From assembly GCA_018266335.1 (NCBI GenBank), contig JAFEAR010000172.1, positions 1 to 5,401 on the forward strand: 5,401 nucleotides of DNA, given 5' to 3'. Shown here piece after piece: positions 1-5,401 of the stretch. The notes under the pieces are model-generated. The model worked only from the letters and a program-made list of their open reading frames with translations, was not told the origin of the DNA and did not search any database. The DNA is from Bdellovibrionales bacterium (GTDB lineage Bacteria; Bdellovibrionota; UBA2428). Both the position numbers and the translations under genes were made by a program. The stretch's first letter is position 1. Each line of letters begins with the position of its first letter.

Positions 1-613
1 AGCGGCGCTACTGGAGTCTATGGGCGAGCGCCAAGTGACTATCGGCGAAGTGAGCTACCGTTTGGAAGAGCCCTTTCTTGTGCTCGCCACGCAAAACCCC
101 ATCGAGCAGGAAGGCACCTATCCGCTGCCTGAGGCGCAGATGGACCGTTTCATGTTCAAAGTGCACGTGGGTTACCCGAATCGCTTCGAAGAAATGAAAG
201 TTCTCGAGAGTCAGTCGGGCGGAGCCAAATTAAAAATTAATCCGGCCGCCAGCGGCACGCAGATCCTCAAGGCCCGCGGCATTTGCGACGCCATCTTCAT
301 GGATCAAAAAGTGAAGGACTATATCCTGGATATTATCTTTGCTACGCGCGAGCCGAAAGCACGCAAGGAGACCAAAGAGTTGGAGCCCTTCATTGCGATT
401 GGTGCTTCGCCGCGTGCGACCATCTCGCTGGCCCGCGGTGCGAAGGCCAAGGCCTTCCTCGAGGGGCGCGGCTTTGTGACTCCCGACGATGTGAAGGCCG
501 TGGCGCTCGATATTCTTCGTCACCGCATCACGCTTTCCTTCGAGGCCGAAGCCGAAGAAGTCACCCCGCCCATTCTGGTGCGTAAAGTTTTGGCGGCGGT
601 GCCGGCTCCCTGA
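1..613 (+). CDS. moxR: MoxR-family AAA+ ATPase, C-terminal part (5' truncated)
   Basis: Open from the window edge (first full codon at position 2) to TGA at 611-613, giving 203 visible residues. MoxR proteins are usually about 330 residues, so the Walker A and B motifs lie upstream of the window. The fragment begins [13 protein letters not shown], the stretch that directly follows Walker B in this family. The sensor 1 region ATQNP is at fragment residues 29-33, followed by the family signature [10 protein letters not shown] (41-50). The sensor 2 arginine lies in GASPRA (134-139), inside the C-terminal helical lid. The ATG at position 20 is internal and is not the start. MoxR ATPases are cytosolic hexameric remodelling enzymes that work with VWA proteins encoded beside them, which fits the DUF58 and Bat genes downstream. 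The next gene starts 12 bases after the stop. Family assignment is secure; the client protein is unknown. Confidence 0.96.
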   Translation, partial: AALLESMGERQVTIGEVSYRLEEPFLVLATQNPIEQEGTYPLPEAQMDRFMFKVHVGYPNRFEEMKVLESQSGGAKLKINPAASGTQILKARGICDAIFMDQKVKDYILDIIFATREPKARKETKELEPFIAIGASPRATISLARGAKAKAFLEGRGFVTPDDVKAVALDILRHRITLSFEAEAEEVTPPILVRKVLAAVPAP

Positions 614-625
614 GGCAAGGCAATC

Positions 626-1510
626 ATGATACCCGCGGAGTTTCTAAAAAAAGTTCGGGCCATCGAACTCAAAGGGCGCCAACTCGTGAAGCAGCAGCTC
701 ACGGGGCAGTACCTTTCGGCGTTTCGTGGCTCGGGCATGCAGTTTAGGGAGTTCCGCAACTACGTTTACGGCGACGATGTGCGCCACATTTCGTGGAACG
801 TGTCGGCACGTTTGTCCGAGCCGGTGCTCAAAACTTTTGAAGAAGAGCGCGAACGCACGCTGTTCCTGGTGGTGGACGTGAGCGCTTCGCTTCGTCGCGG
901 TCCGTGGGCGCGGCAAAAGTCCGAGCGTCTGGCCGAGATTGCGGCCACCCTGGCCCTCTCCGCGCACGAGGCGGGCGATAAGCTGGGTATTTTGCTTTAT
1001 TCGGATGGTGTAGAAAAAGTAATTCCTCCCGCCAAGGGCCGCACGCATTTGCTGCGCATTATTCGCGACGTGTTGGCTTTTGAACCTACGGGCGTGCGCA
1101 CGAATCCGAACGTGGCGCTCCGGCAGCTAGACCGCGTGCTCAAGAAACATTCCATTGTAATTTTGCTTTCGGACCTAGAAGTTTTTCCGGACGAGAACGT
1201 TCTGCGTCGCACGCGTTCGCGCCACGAATTTATGGCCATCGGAGTAGAGCACCCGGGCGAATTCGAGCTGCCGAAGAATGTGGGTTTTCTAGAAATGCGC
1301 ACGGCCGAAGCGGGGCGTCCAGTGACCGTCGACCTCAACTCGGGTGGCATGCACGATTACCTGGTGAAGCACGGAGCTACGCGCCGGAATGCGGCGCAGG
1401 AAGTTTACCGGAAGACCGGCGTGGACTTGCTCCTCCTCAACACGAAGGATGACTTCATCCATCCGCTGCAGAACTTCTTTAAAAATCGCTCGGGCCGGCG
1501 GAAGGGCTGA
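626..1510 (+). CDS. DUF58 family protein with VWA-like domain
   Basis: A 294-residue protein of normal DUF58 length. The DUF58 core is at residues 35-62: GSGMQFREFRNYVYGDDVRH followed by ISWNVSAR, matching the family pattern G.G.eF.e.R.Y..GDdvR.I.W..sAR. A VWA-like fold follows, with the metal-site motif DVSAS at 84-88, a candidate threonine at T155 or T159, and the strand-end aspartate in LLSDLE (D183). No signal peptide or membrane helix is visible, so it is probably cytosolic, with a basic tail (NRSGRRKG). ATG 626 is preceded by AAGG at 617-620 with 5-base spacing, and by GAGG overlapping the MoxR stop. DUF58 genes directly follow moxR in most Bat-type operons and are thought to act as adaptor or partner of the ATPase. 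That role is family knowledge and is not shown here. Confidence 0.94.
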   Translation: MIPAEFLKKVRAIELKGRQLVKQQLTGQYLSAFRGSGMQFREFRNYVYGDDVRHISWNVSARLSEPVLKTFEEERERTLFLVVDVSASLRRGPWARQKSERLAEIAATLALSAHEAGDKLGILLYSDGVEKVIPPAKGRTHLLRIIRDVLAFEPTGVRTNPNVALRQLDRVLKKHSIVILLSDLEVFPDENVLRRTRSRHEFMAIGVEHPGEFELPKNVGFLEMRTAEAGRPVTVDLNSGGMHDYLVKHGATRRNAAQEVYRKTGVDLLLLNTKDDFIHPLQNFFKNRSGRRKG

Positions 1511-1518
1511 GGCGGGCC

Positions 1519-2274
1519 ATGGCGACTCCTCTCACTTCCGGCGATGTCTTCGAGGTGAGTTGTGCCTCGGGAGCTGCACCGGCCCTGAAGGTGGGCGATA
1601 AATTTCCGGCGGATAAGGCCCAGTTCATTGTCGTACGGGTGGAGGGTGCCAAAGTCACACTCGGTCCCCTGCTGACTGGCGATTTAAATTCCAGCTTTAA
1701 TTGCGCCGATGGCAGCACTCAGGCCGTCACCGTAAGCGTTATTGGGTTTAAAAAAGAAGATTTACCTAATCGCGAGGCCTCGTTGGCTCCAGAAAAATTG
1801 GCCTATCCCCTGTGGCTTTGGCTGGTGCCCGTGGCTGTTTTCCTAGCGAGTTGGCTAAGCTTTAAAATTTACGATTGGACTTACGGTGCCAAGAAACGCA
1901 AAAAGGCGGCGGCCAAGCGGCCCACTCCGCCGGCGAAAAGTCCTGACGAACGTTTCGACGAGTTTTTGAATCGCGCCGAAAAAGAACGTTGGACGGAAAA
2001 GGACGCTAGCGAAGACGTCAAACGCCTCTACGTAGAGGGTTACGAACGTTTGCGCGCCTACATTGAATTTAAATTTGTGTTTCGAGTTCCCGAGGCGACC
2101 ACTAAGGAATTCTTGGGCGAATTTAAAGCGCACCAGCCAGCGGGCGATTTGCCCGGTACGGTCGAGGCCCTCATGTTGCAGGCCGATCAAGTGCGCTTTG
2201 CCGGCGAAGTGCCTCCGCGTGAAGTGCGGGCGGCCTTCGTGAAGAATTTGCGCCAAGTTCGGGGGGCCGCGTGA
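1519..2274 (+). CDS. Single-pass membrane protein in the BatD/DUF4381 position
   Basis: A 251-residue protein that I do not confidently recognise. Residues 1-95 form a probable beta-rich domain without a signal peptide and hold the protein's only two cysteines (C15, C62). One strongly hydrophobic helix spans about 97-115 (PLWLWLVPVAVFLASWLSF). A basic, Pro/Ala/Lys-rich linker follows (KKRKK at 125-129, to about 142), then a charged helical region (143-251). Basic residues after the helix predict N-terminus outside and C-terminus in the cytosol. The C-terminal pattern (LMLQADQVRFAGEVPPREV, 218-236) resembles the cytosolic end of BatD or DUF4381 proteins, where an 'aD.vkFA' stretch is common. 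Position between DUF58 and batA also fits that role. A typical BatD has a much longer periplasmic region, so this would be a minimal version or an unrelated replacement. GAGG at 1509-1512 sits 6 bases before ATG 1519. The gene ends inside the GTGA overlap with batA. Confidence 0.85.
   Translation: MATPLTSGDVFEVSCASGAAPALKVGDKFPADKAQFIVVRVEGAKVTLGPLLTGDLNSSFNCADGSTQAVTVSVIGFKKEDLPNREASLAPEKLAYPLWLWLVPVAVFLASWLSFKIYDWTYGAKKRKKAAAKRPTPPAKSPDERFDEFLNRAEKERWTEKDASEDVKRLYVEGYERLRAYIEFKFVFRVPEATTKEFLGEFKAHQPAGDLPGTVEALMLQADQVRFAGEVPPREVRAAFVKNLRQVRGAA
2271..2274 (+). other. GTGA stop-start overlap, membrane protein gene to batA
   Basis: The stop TGA (2272-2274) of the single-pass membrane protein gene overlaps the GTG start (2271-2273) of batA. 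The same GTGA arrangement recurs at 3269-3272 between batA and the BatB-BatC gene. Such overlaps usually mean translational coupling, consistent with production of the three membrane proteins in fixed proportion. Confidence 0.85.
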
Positions 2275-3272
2275 AGTTTGCCAATCCCGAAGCTTTTTTA
2301 CTGCTGGCGCCAGTGGCGCTTTTTGCGTGGTACACGTGGACCGTGGGCGTGCGGCGGCGGAGCCGTGTGGATTATCCCACCGGCACCTGGATTGATGCGC
2401 GTCCGCGCCTGACACTAATCTCTCCGTTTCGTTTGCACTTTGCGCTGCGCCTTGTGGCGCTGGTGCTCATGGTGGTGGCGCTGGCGCGGCCCCAGGCCGT
2501 TTTTACTAAAACCAATCGCACGGTAGATGCCGTGGACATGATCATTTGCTTTGACCTTTCGAAATCCATGGACGCCGTGGATTTTTATCCGAACCGTCAT
2601 GAACTCGCGGTGACTACAATCAATTCTTTTATCGATAAGCGCACAGATGATCGCATTGGATTAGTGCTCTTTAGTGGTGAGGCCTACTTGGCCGTACCCA
2701 TCACGCATGACCATGATATTTTGAAGAACGCGATCGAAACCTCCTCGAACCGTTACCTGAGCGACGGCACGGCGATTGGACAGGCGCTTGCCGTGGCGGC
2801 CAATCACCTTCGCGACTCGAAGGCGAAGAGTAAAGTCATTGTGCTGGTGACGGATGGCGACAACAACATGGGTAGCGTGGACCCCGTTACCGCCGCGGAG
2901 CTTGCCAAGGCCTTCGGCGTTAAAATTTACACCATCGGTTTGGGTAAAAAGGGACGCGTTCGCTTGCCGGTGAAGGTGACCGATCCGCTCACGGGCCAAA
3001 CGATGGTTTCGGAGCAGTGGCTGACGGACGCGGTGAACGAAGAACTGCTCGAGGACATCGCCAATCGCACGGGCGGAAAAGCCTTTCGGGCGGCCGAAGA
3101 TGGCGTCCTGGCCAAGATCTTCGCCTCGATCGACACTCTCGAGCGTACGCGCGTAGAAACGAACACGGTCACGCGCTTTTCGGAGTTGGGTTGGCCGTGG
3201 ATTCTGTTTGCCTTTGCGCTCTTGGCTAGCGAGGGCATTGCCCTGAACACTCGCTGGAGGAAAATCCCGTGA
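2271..3272 (+). CDS. batA: BatA-like VWA domain membrane protein
   Basis: A 333-residue protein of typical BatA length. It starts at GTG 2271, overlapping the previous stop by 4 bases (GTGA), with a run of six G at 2261-2266 as a possible ribosome site. Hydrophobic segments lie at about 7-23 and 54-72, the VWA domain at about 88-285, and a final helix at about 308-325 ending in NTRWRKIP. The metal site looks complete: DLSKS at 95-99, T167 in SDGTAIG, and D195 in TDGDNN. The stretch VPITHDHDILK and the late TGGKAFRA motif (267-274) are typical of Bat VWA proteins. Predicted topology puts the short basic loop after helix 1 and the C-terminal tail in the cytosol and the VWA domain in the periplasm. 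Bat proteins were named for Bacteroides aerotolerance and are linked to stress resistance. The exact biochemical role is unresolved, and this call rests on family resemblance and context. Confidence 0.93.
   Translation: MKFANPEAFLLLAPVALFAWYTWTVGVRRRSRVDYPTGTWIDARPRLTLISPFRLHFALRLVALVLMVVALARPQAVFTKTNRTVDAVDMIICFDLSKSMDAVDFYPNRHELAVTTINSFIDKRTDDRIGLVLFSGEAYLAVPITHDHDILKNAIETSSNRYLSDGTAIGQALAVAANHLRDSKAKSKVIVLVTDGDNNMGSVDPVTAAELAKAFGVKIYTIGLGKKGRVRLPVKVTDPLTGQTMVSEQWLTDAVNEELLEDIANRTGGKAFRAAEDGVLAKIFASIDTLERTRVETNTVTRFSELGWPWILFAFALLASEGIALNTRWRKIP
3256..3260 (+). promoter_or_regulatory. Shine-Dalgarno site GGAGG for the BatB-BatC gene
   Basis: GGAGG lies inside the end of batA, within the codons for the TRWR motif (CGC TGG AGG, R328-R330). 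It is 8 bases before GTG 3269 and 11 bases before ATG 3272. The spacing favours the GTG, which also repeats the 4-base GTGA overlap seen at the start of batA. The difference is a single residue. Confidence 0.7.
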
Positions 3273-5155
3273 TGGATTCCCTCGGTATAACTTTTTCGCA
3301 CGGCGAGAATAGCATCCTGTTTTTTGTGTGCGCCGCCATTGTGTTGCTCATGATTAAAACCGTGGGTGTGCGCCGTCGCGCGGCAAAAGTTTTGGGGCTC
3401 GATAAAGAATTTTACGATTTTGAAGCGCCCATCAATCGGTGGTTGAAGAATTTTCTCTTTATCCTAGGCATCTCGGCCACAGCGCTCGCCGCCATGGGGC
3501 CCCAGTGGGGCCAGCAGAACCATCCCATCAAGGCGCAGGGCTTGGACATTTGCTTTGCGCTCGATCTCTCGCGCAGCATGATGGCGGAAGATCAGGCGCC
3601 GAGCCGGTTGGCGCAAGCCAAAAGCCAGCTCGAAATTTACTTGCAGCGTTTGGGCGGCGATCGCGCGGCCCTTGTGGGCTTTGGCGGGGGCTCTTACATC
3701 GCCGCGCCGCTGTCAGTGGATCATGCGGCTTTAGCAACTTTCTTGCAGCCGATGACTCCGGATAGCGTGAGCGACCAGGCAACAAATTTATCCTCCGGCG
3801 TGGACTCCTGTCTTACGGCATTGGGGCTGGACAAGATTAAAGACCGCAACGAGCTTCTCGATGAGGTTGCCAAGTTGGTGGTGCTAATTTCTGACGGCGA
3901 GGACACCGCACCCGACGATACCGGCGCCATTAAACGCGCCGAACGGCTGGGCGTACCGGTCTTCGCTATGGCCGTGGGCACTGCGAAGGGTGCGCCCATT
4001 CCGATTCGCGACCGTGGGCAGCTTACGGGCTATTTAAAGGATCCGTCTACTAATCAGCCCGTGCTCACGAAGCTCGAAGTCAAAGGCCTTAAAGACATCA
4101 CGAGTCAGACGGGCGGCGAAGTATTCTACGCATCGGATGGCGTGGAGGCTTGGAAGTCCTTCGAAAAGGCCATTTCCGAATACAAGCGTGCTAGTCGCGA
4201 CGCGGGCACCAAACTCGATAAAGAAGAACGCTTTCAGTGGCCCTTGCTGCTGGCCTTCATAGCTCTGCTTTGGGATTTTTTACTTACGGAAACGCGTTGG
4301 CGGTGGAGTTTAAGAATTTTGCCATGGCTCTTGATCCTGCCGTTAACCGGACTGGTGCGTGAATCTCGCGCGGCGGAGGTGGTGCCTCCGTTGCCAACGC
4401 CCAGTCACTTGGGGGCGATTCACGCGAATAACCTGGCCATTGATTCCGCCAACGGCAAAGACTTCAAGAAGGCCGATGGCGAACTCCTTCAGGCCTTGGG
4501 CGAGGACGCGAGCAACCCGTGGCTGCAGTACAATTGGTCGGCCAATAAACTACAGGGCGCGGTGGACCCCGAAGACCCGCAGAAGAGCGATAAGAAAGCG
4601 GCCGAAGAAGCAGCTTCTACTCTAGAAAAAATGCGTTCGGAGCTGAAGCCGGGCCAGGGTGGAGAAGAATTCCAAAGCAAACTCGCTTACCAGCTGGGCC
4701 AGGCCTACGAGCTTAAGGGGGACAACGCGAAGGCCCTCGAAAACTACTACCGCGTGTTGCCGAACTCTCCCGATGCTCCCCGCTCCGAAGCGCTAAAGGC
4801 GCTCGATCAAAAAGCCAAGGCCAACATCGCACGTTTGCTCTTTGCCGAATCTTCGGGTGGCGGCGGTGGGGGCGGCGGCCAGGGCGACAAAAAGGACAAC
4901 AAAGAGGGCGACTCTAAAGATTCTAAGGGCAACAAGGATGGCAAAAGCGAAATCTCGCAGGCCAAGAGCAAGCCCAAGTTTTCGGGCACCGACCTGAACG
5001 AATCGCAGGCGAATCAAATTATCGAGAGTGTGTCGTCGGCCGAGCGCGAAGTGCTGCAGAGCAAATCGCAGCAGGAGTCGCGCGAAAACGCCGTCAAGCG
5101 CAACCGCGACGCCCGCGAAAAAGGTCAAGCCGGTCGCAACGGCAAGCAGTGGTAA
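3269..5155 (+). CDS. batB: BatB VWA protein fused to BatC-like periplasmic region
   Basis: A 628-residue protein, about twice the usual BatB length. Hydrophobic helices are at about 15-30 and 61-77. The VWA domain covers about 91-305, with metal-site residues DLSRS (99-103), T172 in SDQATN, and D209 in ISDGED, then TGGEVFYAS. Helix 3 is at about 324-340 and ends in TETRWR. A fourth hydrophobic stretch at about 347-363 is followed by SRA-AE, resembling a signal peptide end. Residues 369-525 are helical and TPR-like (LGQAYELKGDNAKALENYYR, 476-495). Then come eight consecutive glycines (530-537), a Lys/Asp/Gly/Ser-rich linker to about 568, and a charged C-terminal helix (576-616) like the BatC tail. 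Four helices would leave both VWA and TPR-like parts periplasmic. GTG 3269 is chosen because GGAGG at 3256-3260 lies 8 bases upstream; ATG 3272 is the alternative and removes one residue. The TAA stop is 9 bases from the end of the convergent gene. Confidence 0.92.
   Translation: MMDSLGITFSHGENSILFFVCAAIVLLMIKTVGVRRRAAKVLGLDKEFYDFEAPINRWLKNFLFILGISATALAAMGPQWGQQNHPIKAQGLDICFALDLSRSMMAEDQAPSRLAQAKSQLEIYLQRLGGDRAALVGFGGGSYIAAPLSVDHAALATFLQPMTPDSVSDQATNLSSGVDSCLTALGLDKIKDRNELLDEVAKLVVLISDGEDTAPDDTGAIKRAERLGVPVFAMAVGTAKGAPIPIRDRGQLTGYLKDPSTNQPVLTKLEVKGLKDITSQTGGEVFYASDGVEAWKSFEKAISEYKRASRDAGTKLDKEERFQWPLLLAFIALLWDFLLTETRWRWSLRILPWLLILPLTGLVRESRAAEVVPPLPTPSHLGAIHANNLAIDSANGKDFKKADGELLQALGEDASNPWLQYNWSANKLQGAVDPEDPQKSDKKAAEEAASTLEKMRSELKPGQGGEEFQSKLAYQLGQAYELKGDNAKALENYYRVLPNSPDAPRSEALKALDQKAKANIARLLFAESSGGGGGGGGQGDKKDNKEGDSKDSKGNKDGKSEISQAKSKPKFSGTDLNESQANQIIESVSSAEREVLQSKSQQESRENAVKRNRDAREKGQAGRNGKQW
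4304..4372 (+). other. Signal-peptide-like segment at the BatB-BatC junction
   Basis: These codons encode residues 346-368 of the fusion protein. They hold an arginine (R349), a hydrophobic core (ILPWLLILPLTGLV, 350-363), and a small-residue end, S366-R367-A368, before AEVV. This is the layout of a signal peptide with a possible type I cleavage site. It sits just after TRWR, the motif with which the paralogous BatA ends. In the fusion it most simply acts as a fourth membrane helix that carries the BatC-like part back to the periplasm. Whether it is cleaved is unknown. Confidence 0.55.
4856..4879 (+). repeat. Eight-glycine codon tract in BatC-like linker
   Basis: Eight consecutive GGN codons (GGT, GGC and GGG mixed) encode residues 530-537, between the helical region and a Lys/Asp/Ser-rich linker. 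Mixed codon use argues against a recent pure trinucleotide expansion. The tract is probably a flexible spacer. Its G-rich strand could be prone to length changes. Confidence 0.8.
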
Positions 5156-5164
5156 ATTTGGCCG

Positions 5165-5401
5165 TCATCGAGGCCTGCGCATAGCCTGAGTTCCATAGGA
5201 TTGAATCCCCCGCCGAAGATTGCAGGCGTTGCACAAGAGTTGAATGTTCTCCGCCGTGGAGTCGCCGCCCAGAGCAAAGGGCTGGATGTGATCGAAGTTT
5301 AGCCGGTGCGTAGACCCACACCGCACACACTTGCCCTCTGCCTTGCGCCAGACCGCATGCTTAGTTGCGCGAGGAATGTAGCGAGTGCGCTGACGCGGCG
5401 C
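5165..5401 (-). CDS. HNH endonuclease, C-terminal end (5' truncated by window edge)
   Basis: On the reverse strand a frame is open from the window edge (5401) to TGA at 5167-5165, giving 78 residues with no start in the window. The content is a clear HNH domain. RYIPRATKHAVW is at fragment residues 7-18. A first Cys pair, CVRC, is at 25-28; DHIQPFALGGDS at 37-48 supplies the first HNH histidine (H38); N52 follows in ENIQLL; and a second Cys pair, CNAC, is at 57-60 with N61 in the third HNH position. The four cysteines suggest a structural zinc, and the H/N residues a metal-dependent nuclease centre. The tail GIQSYGTQAM resembles HNH proteins I associate with Bdellovibrio-type genomes. HNH domains of this kind occur in restriction enzymes, mobile-element proteins and uncharacterised chromosomal proteins; without the N-terminal part the role cannot be chosen. 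It converges on the Bat operon and is not part of it. Confidence 0.9.
   Translation of the reverse strand, partial: APRQRTRYIPRATKHAVWRKAEGKCVRCGSTHRLNFDHIQPFALGGDSTAENIQLLCNACNLRRGIQSYGTQAMRRPR

Noticed and set aside
20..613. ATG at position 20 as the start of a short 197-residue ATPase gene.
   Set aside because: The frame stays open upstream to the window edge and the residues before this ATG (AALLES) match the conserved MoxR sequence after Walker B, so the gene is truncated by the window.
1855..2415. Reverse-strand 186-codon frame antisense to the single-pass membrane protein gene and batA.
   Set aside because: Long but lies wholly antisense to convincing coupled genes, crosses their junction, and its translation has no recognisable domain.
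4856..4879. G-rich tract as a possible G-quadruplex or regulatory element.
   Set aside because: It is explained by eight glycine codons; G runs are mostly pairs separated by single C or T bases, so a stable quadruplex is doubtful without evidence.
4793..5128. Reverse-strand 111-codon frame antisense to the BatC-like region.
   Set aside because: Hydrophobic, low-complexity product mirrors the Lys/Gly-rich coding strand; no family motifs and no supporting context.
5139..5165. Possible terminator hairpin between the convergent genes (ACGGC at 5139-5143 with GCCGT at 5161-5165).
   Set aside because: The stem is only 5 base pairs with a 17-base loop and no T run on either side, so it is not a convincing terminator.
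5171..5187. Short AGGC...GCCT inverted repeat.
   Set aside because: Four base pairs only, inside the HNH coding frame, with no following T tract; expected by chance.
5094..5330. Reverse-strand frame of 78 codons with an ATG start overlapping the HNH region.
   Set aside because: It is a different frame from the HNH gene, shows no recognisable motifs, and overlaps the end of the Bat gene; it is a shadow of the real HNH frame.

Overview
The window carries the 3' part of a Bat/MoxR ("aerotolerance"-type) operon on the + strand, followed by the 3' end of a convergent HNH nuclease gene on the - strand. Base composition is moderately GC-rich and coding density is almost total. The Bat proteins are built as inner-membrane proteins with domains facing a periplasm, and the HNH fragment has a RYIP...DHIxPFALGG...LLCxxCN...G..AM layout that I associate with Bdellovibrio-like predatory or deltaproteobacterial genomes. 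I therefore read the source as a Gram-negative, possibly Bdellovibrionota-related bacterium. That assignment is an inference and is only moderately supported.

Layout: (1) 1-613, C-terminal part of a MoxR-family AAA+ ATPase, cut by the window start; (2) 626-1510, a cytosolic DUF58 protein with a VWA-like fold; (3) 1519-2274, a 251-residue single-pass membrane protein in the slot where BatD or DUF4381 proteins usually lie, not confidently named; (4) 2271-3272, BatA, a membrane-anchored VWA protein; (5) 3269-5155, a 628-residue BatB VWA protein fused to a BatC-like periplasmic helical/TPR-like region with a Gly/Lys/Asp-rich linker; (6) 5165-5401, - strand, C-terminal end of an HNH endonuclease. 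Gaps between the + strand genes are 12, 8, -4 and -4 bases, so they almost certainly share one transcript with translational coupling. The promoter lies upstream of the window. No stretch longer than 12 bases lacks a gene, and I see no RNA gene, CRISPR array, insertion sequence or convincing terminator.

Working model, from family knowledge: the MoxR ATPase acts as a chaperone-like remodeller together with the DUF58 adaptor on the cytosolic side. The membrane proteins (single-pass protein, BatA, BatB-BatC) would form an envelope complex with metal-binding VWA domains and a helical-repeat domain in the periplasm. All three VWA-type domains keep a D-x-S-x-S metal site. The most notable features are the BatB-BatC fusion, which keeps a signal-peptide-like segment at its junction, and the small protein standing in place of a full-length BatD.
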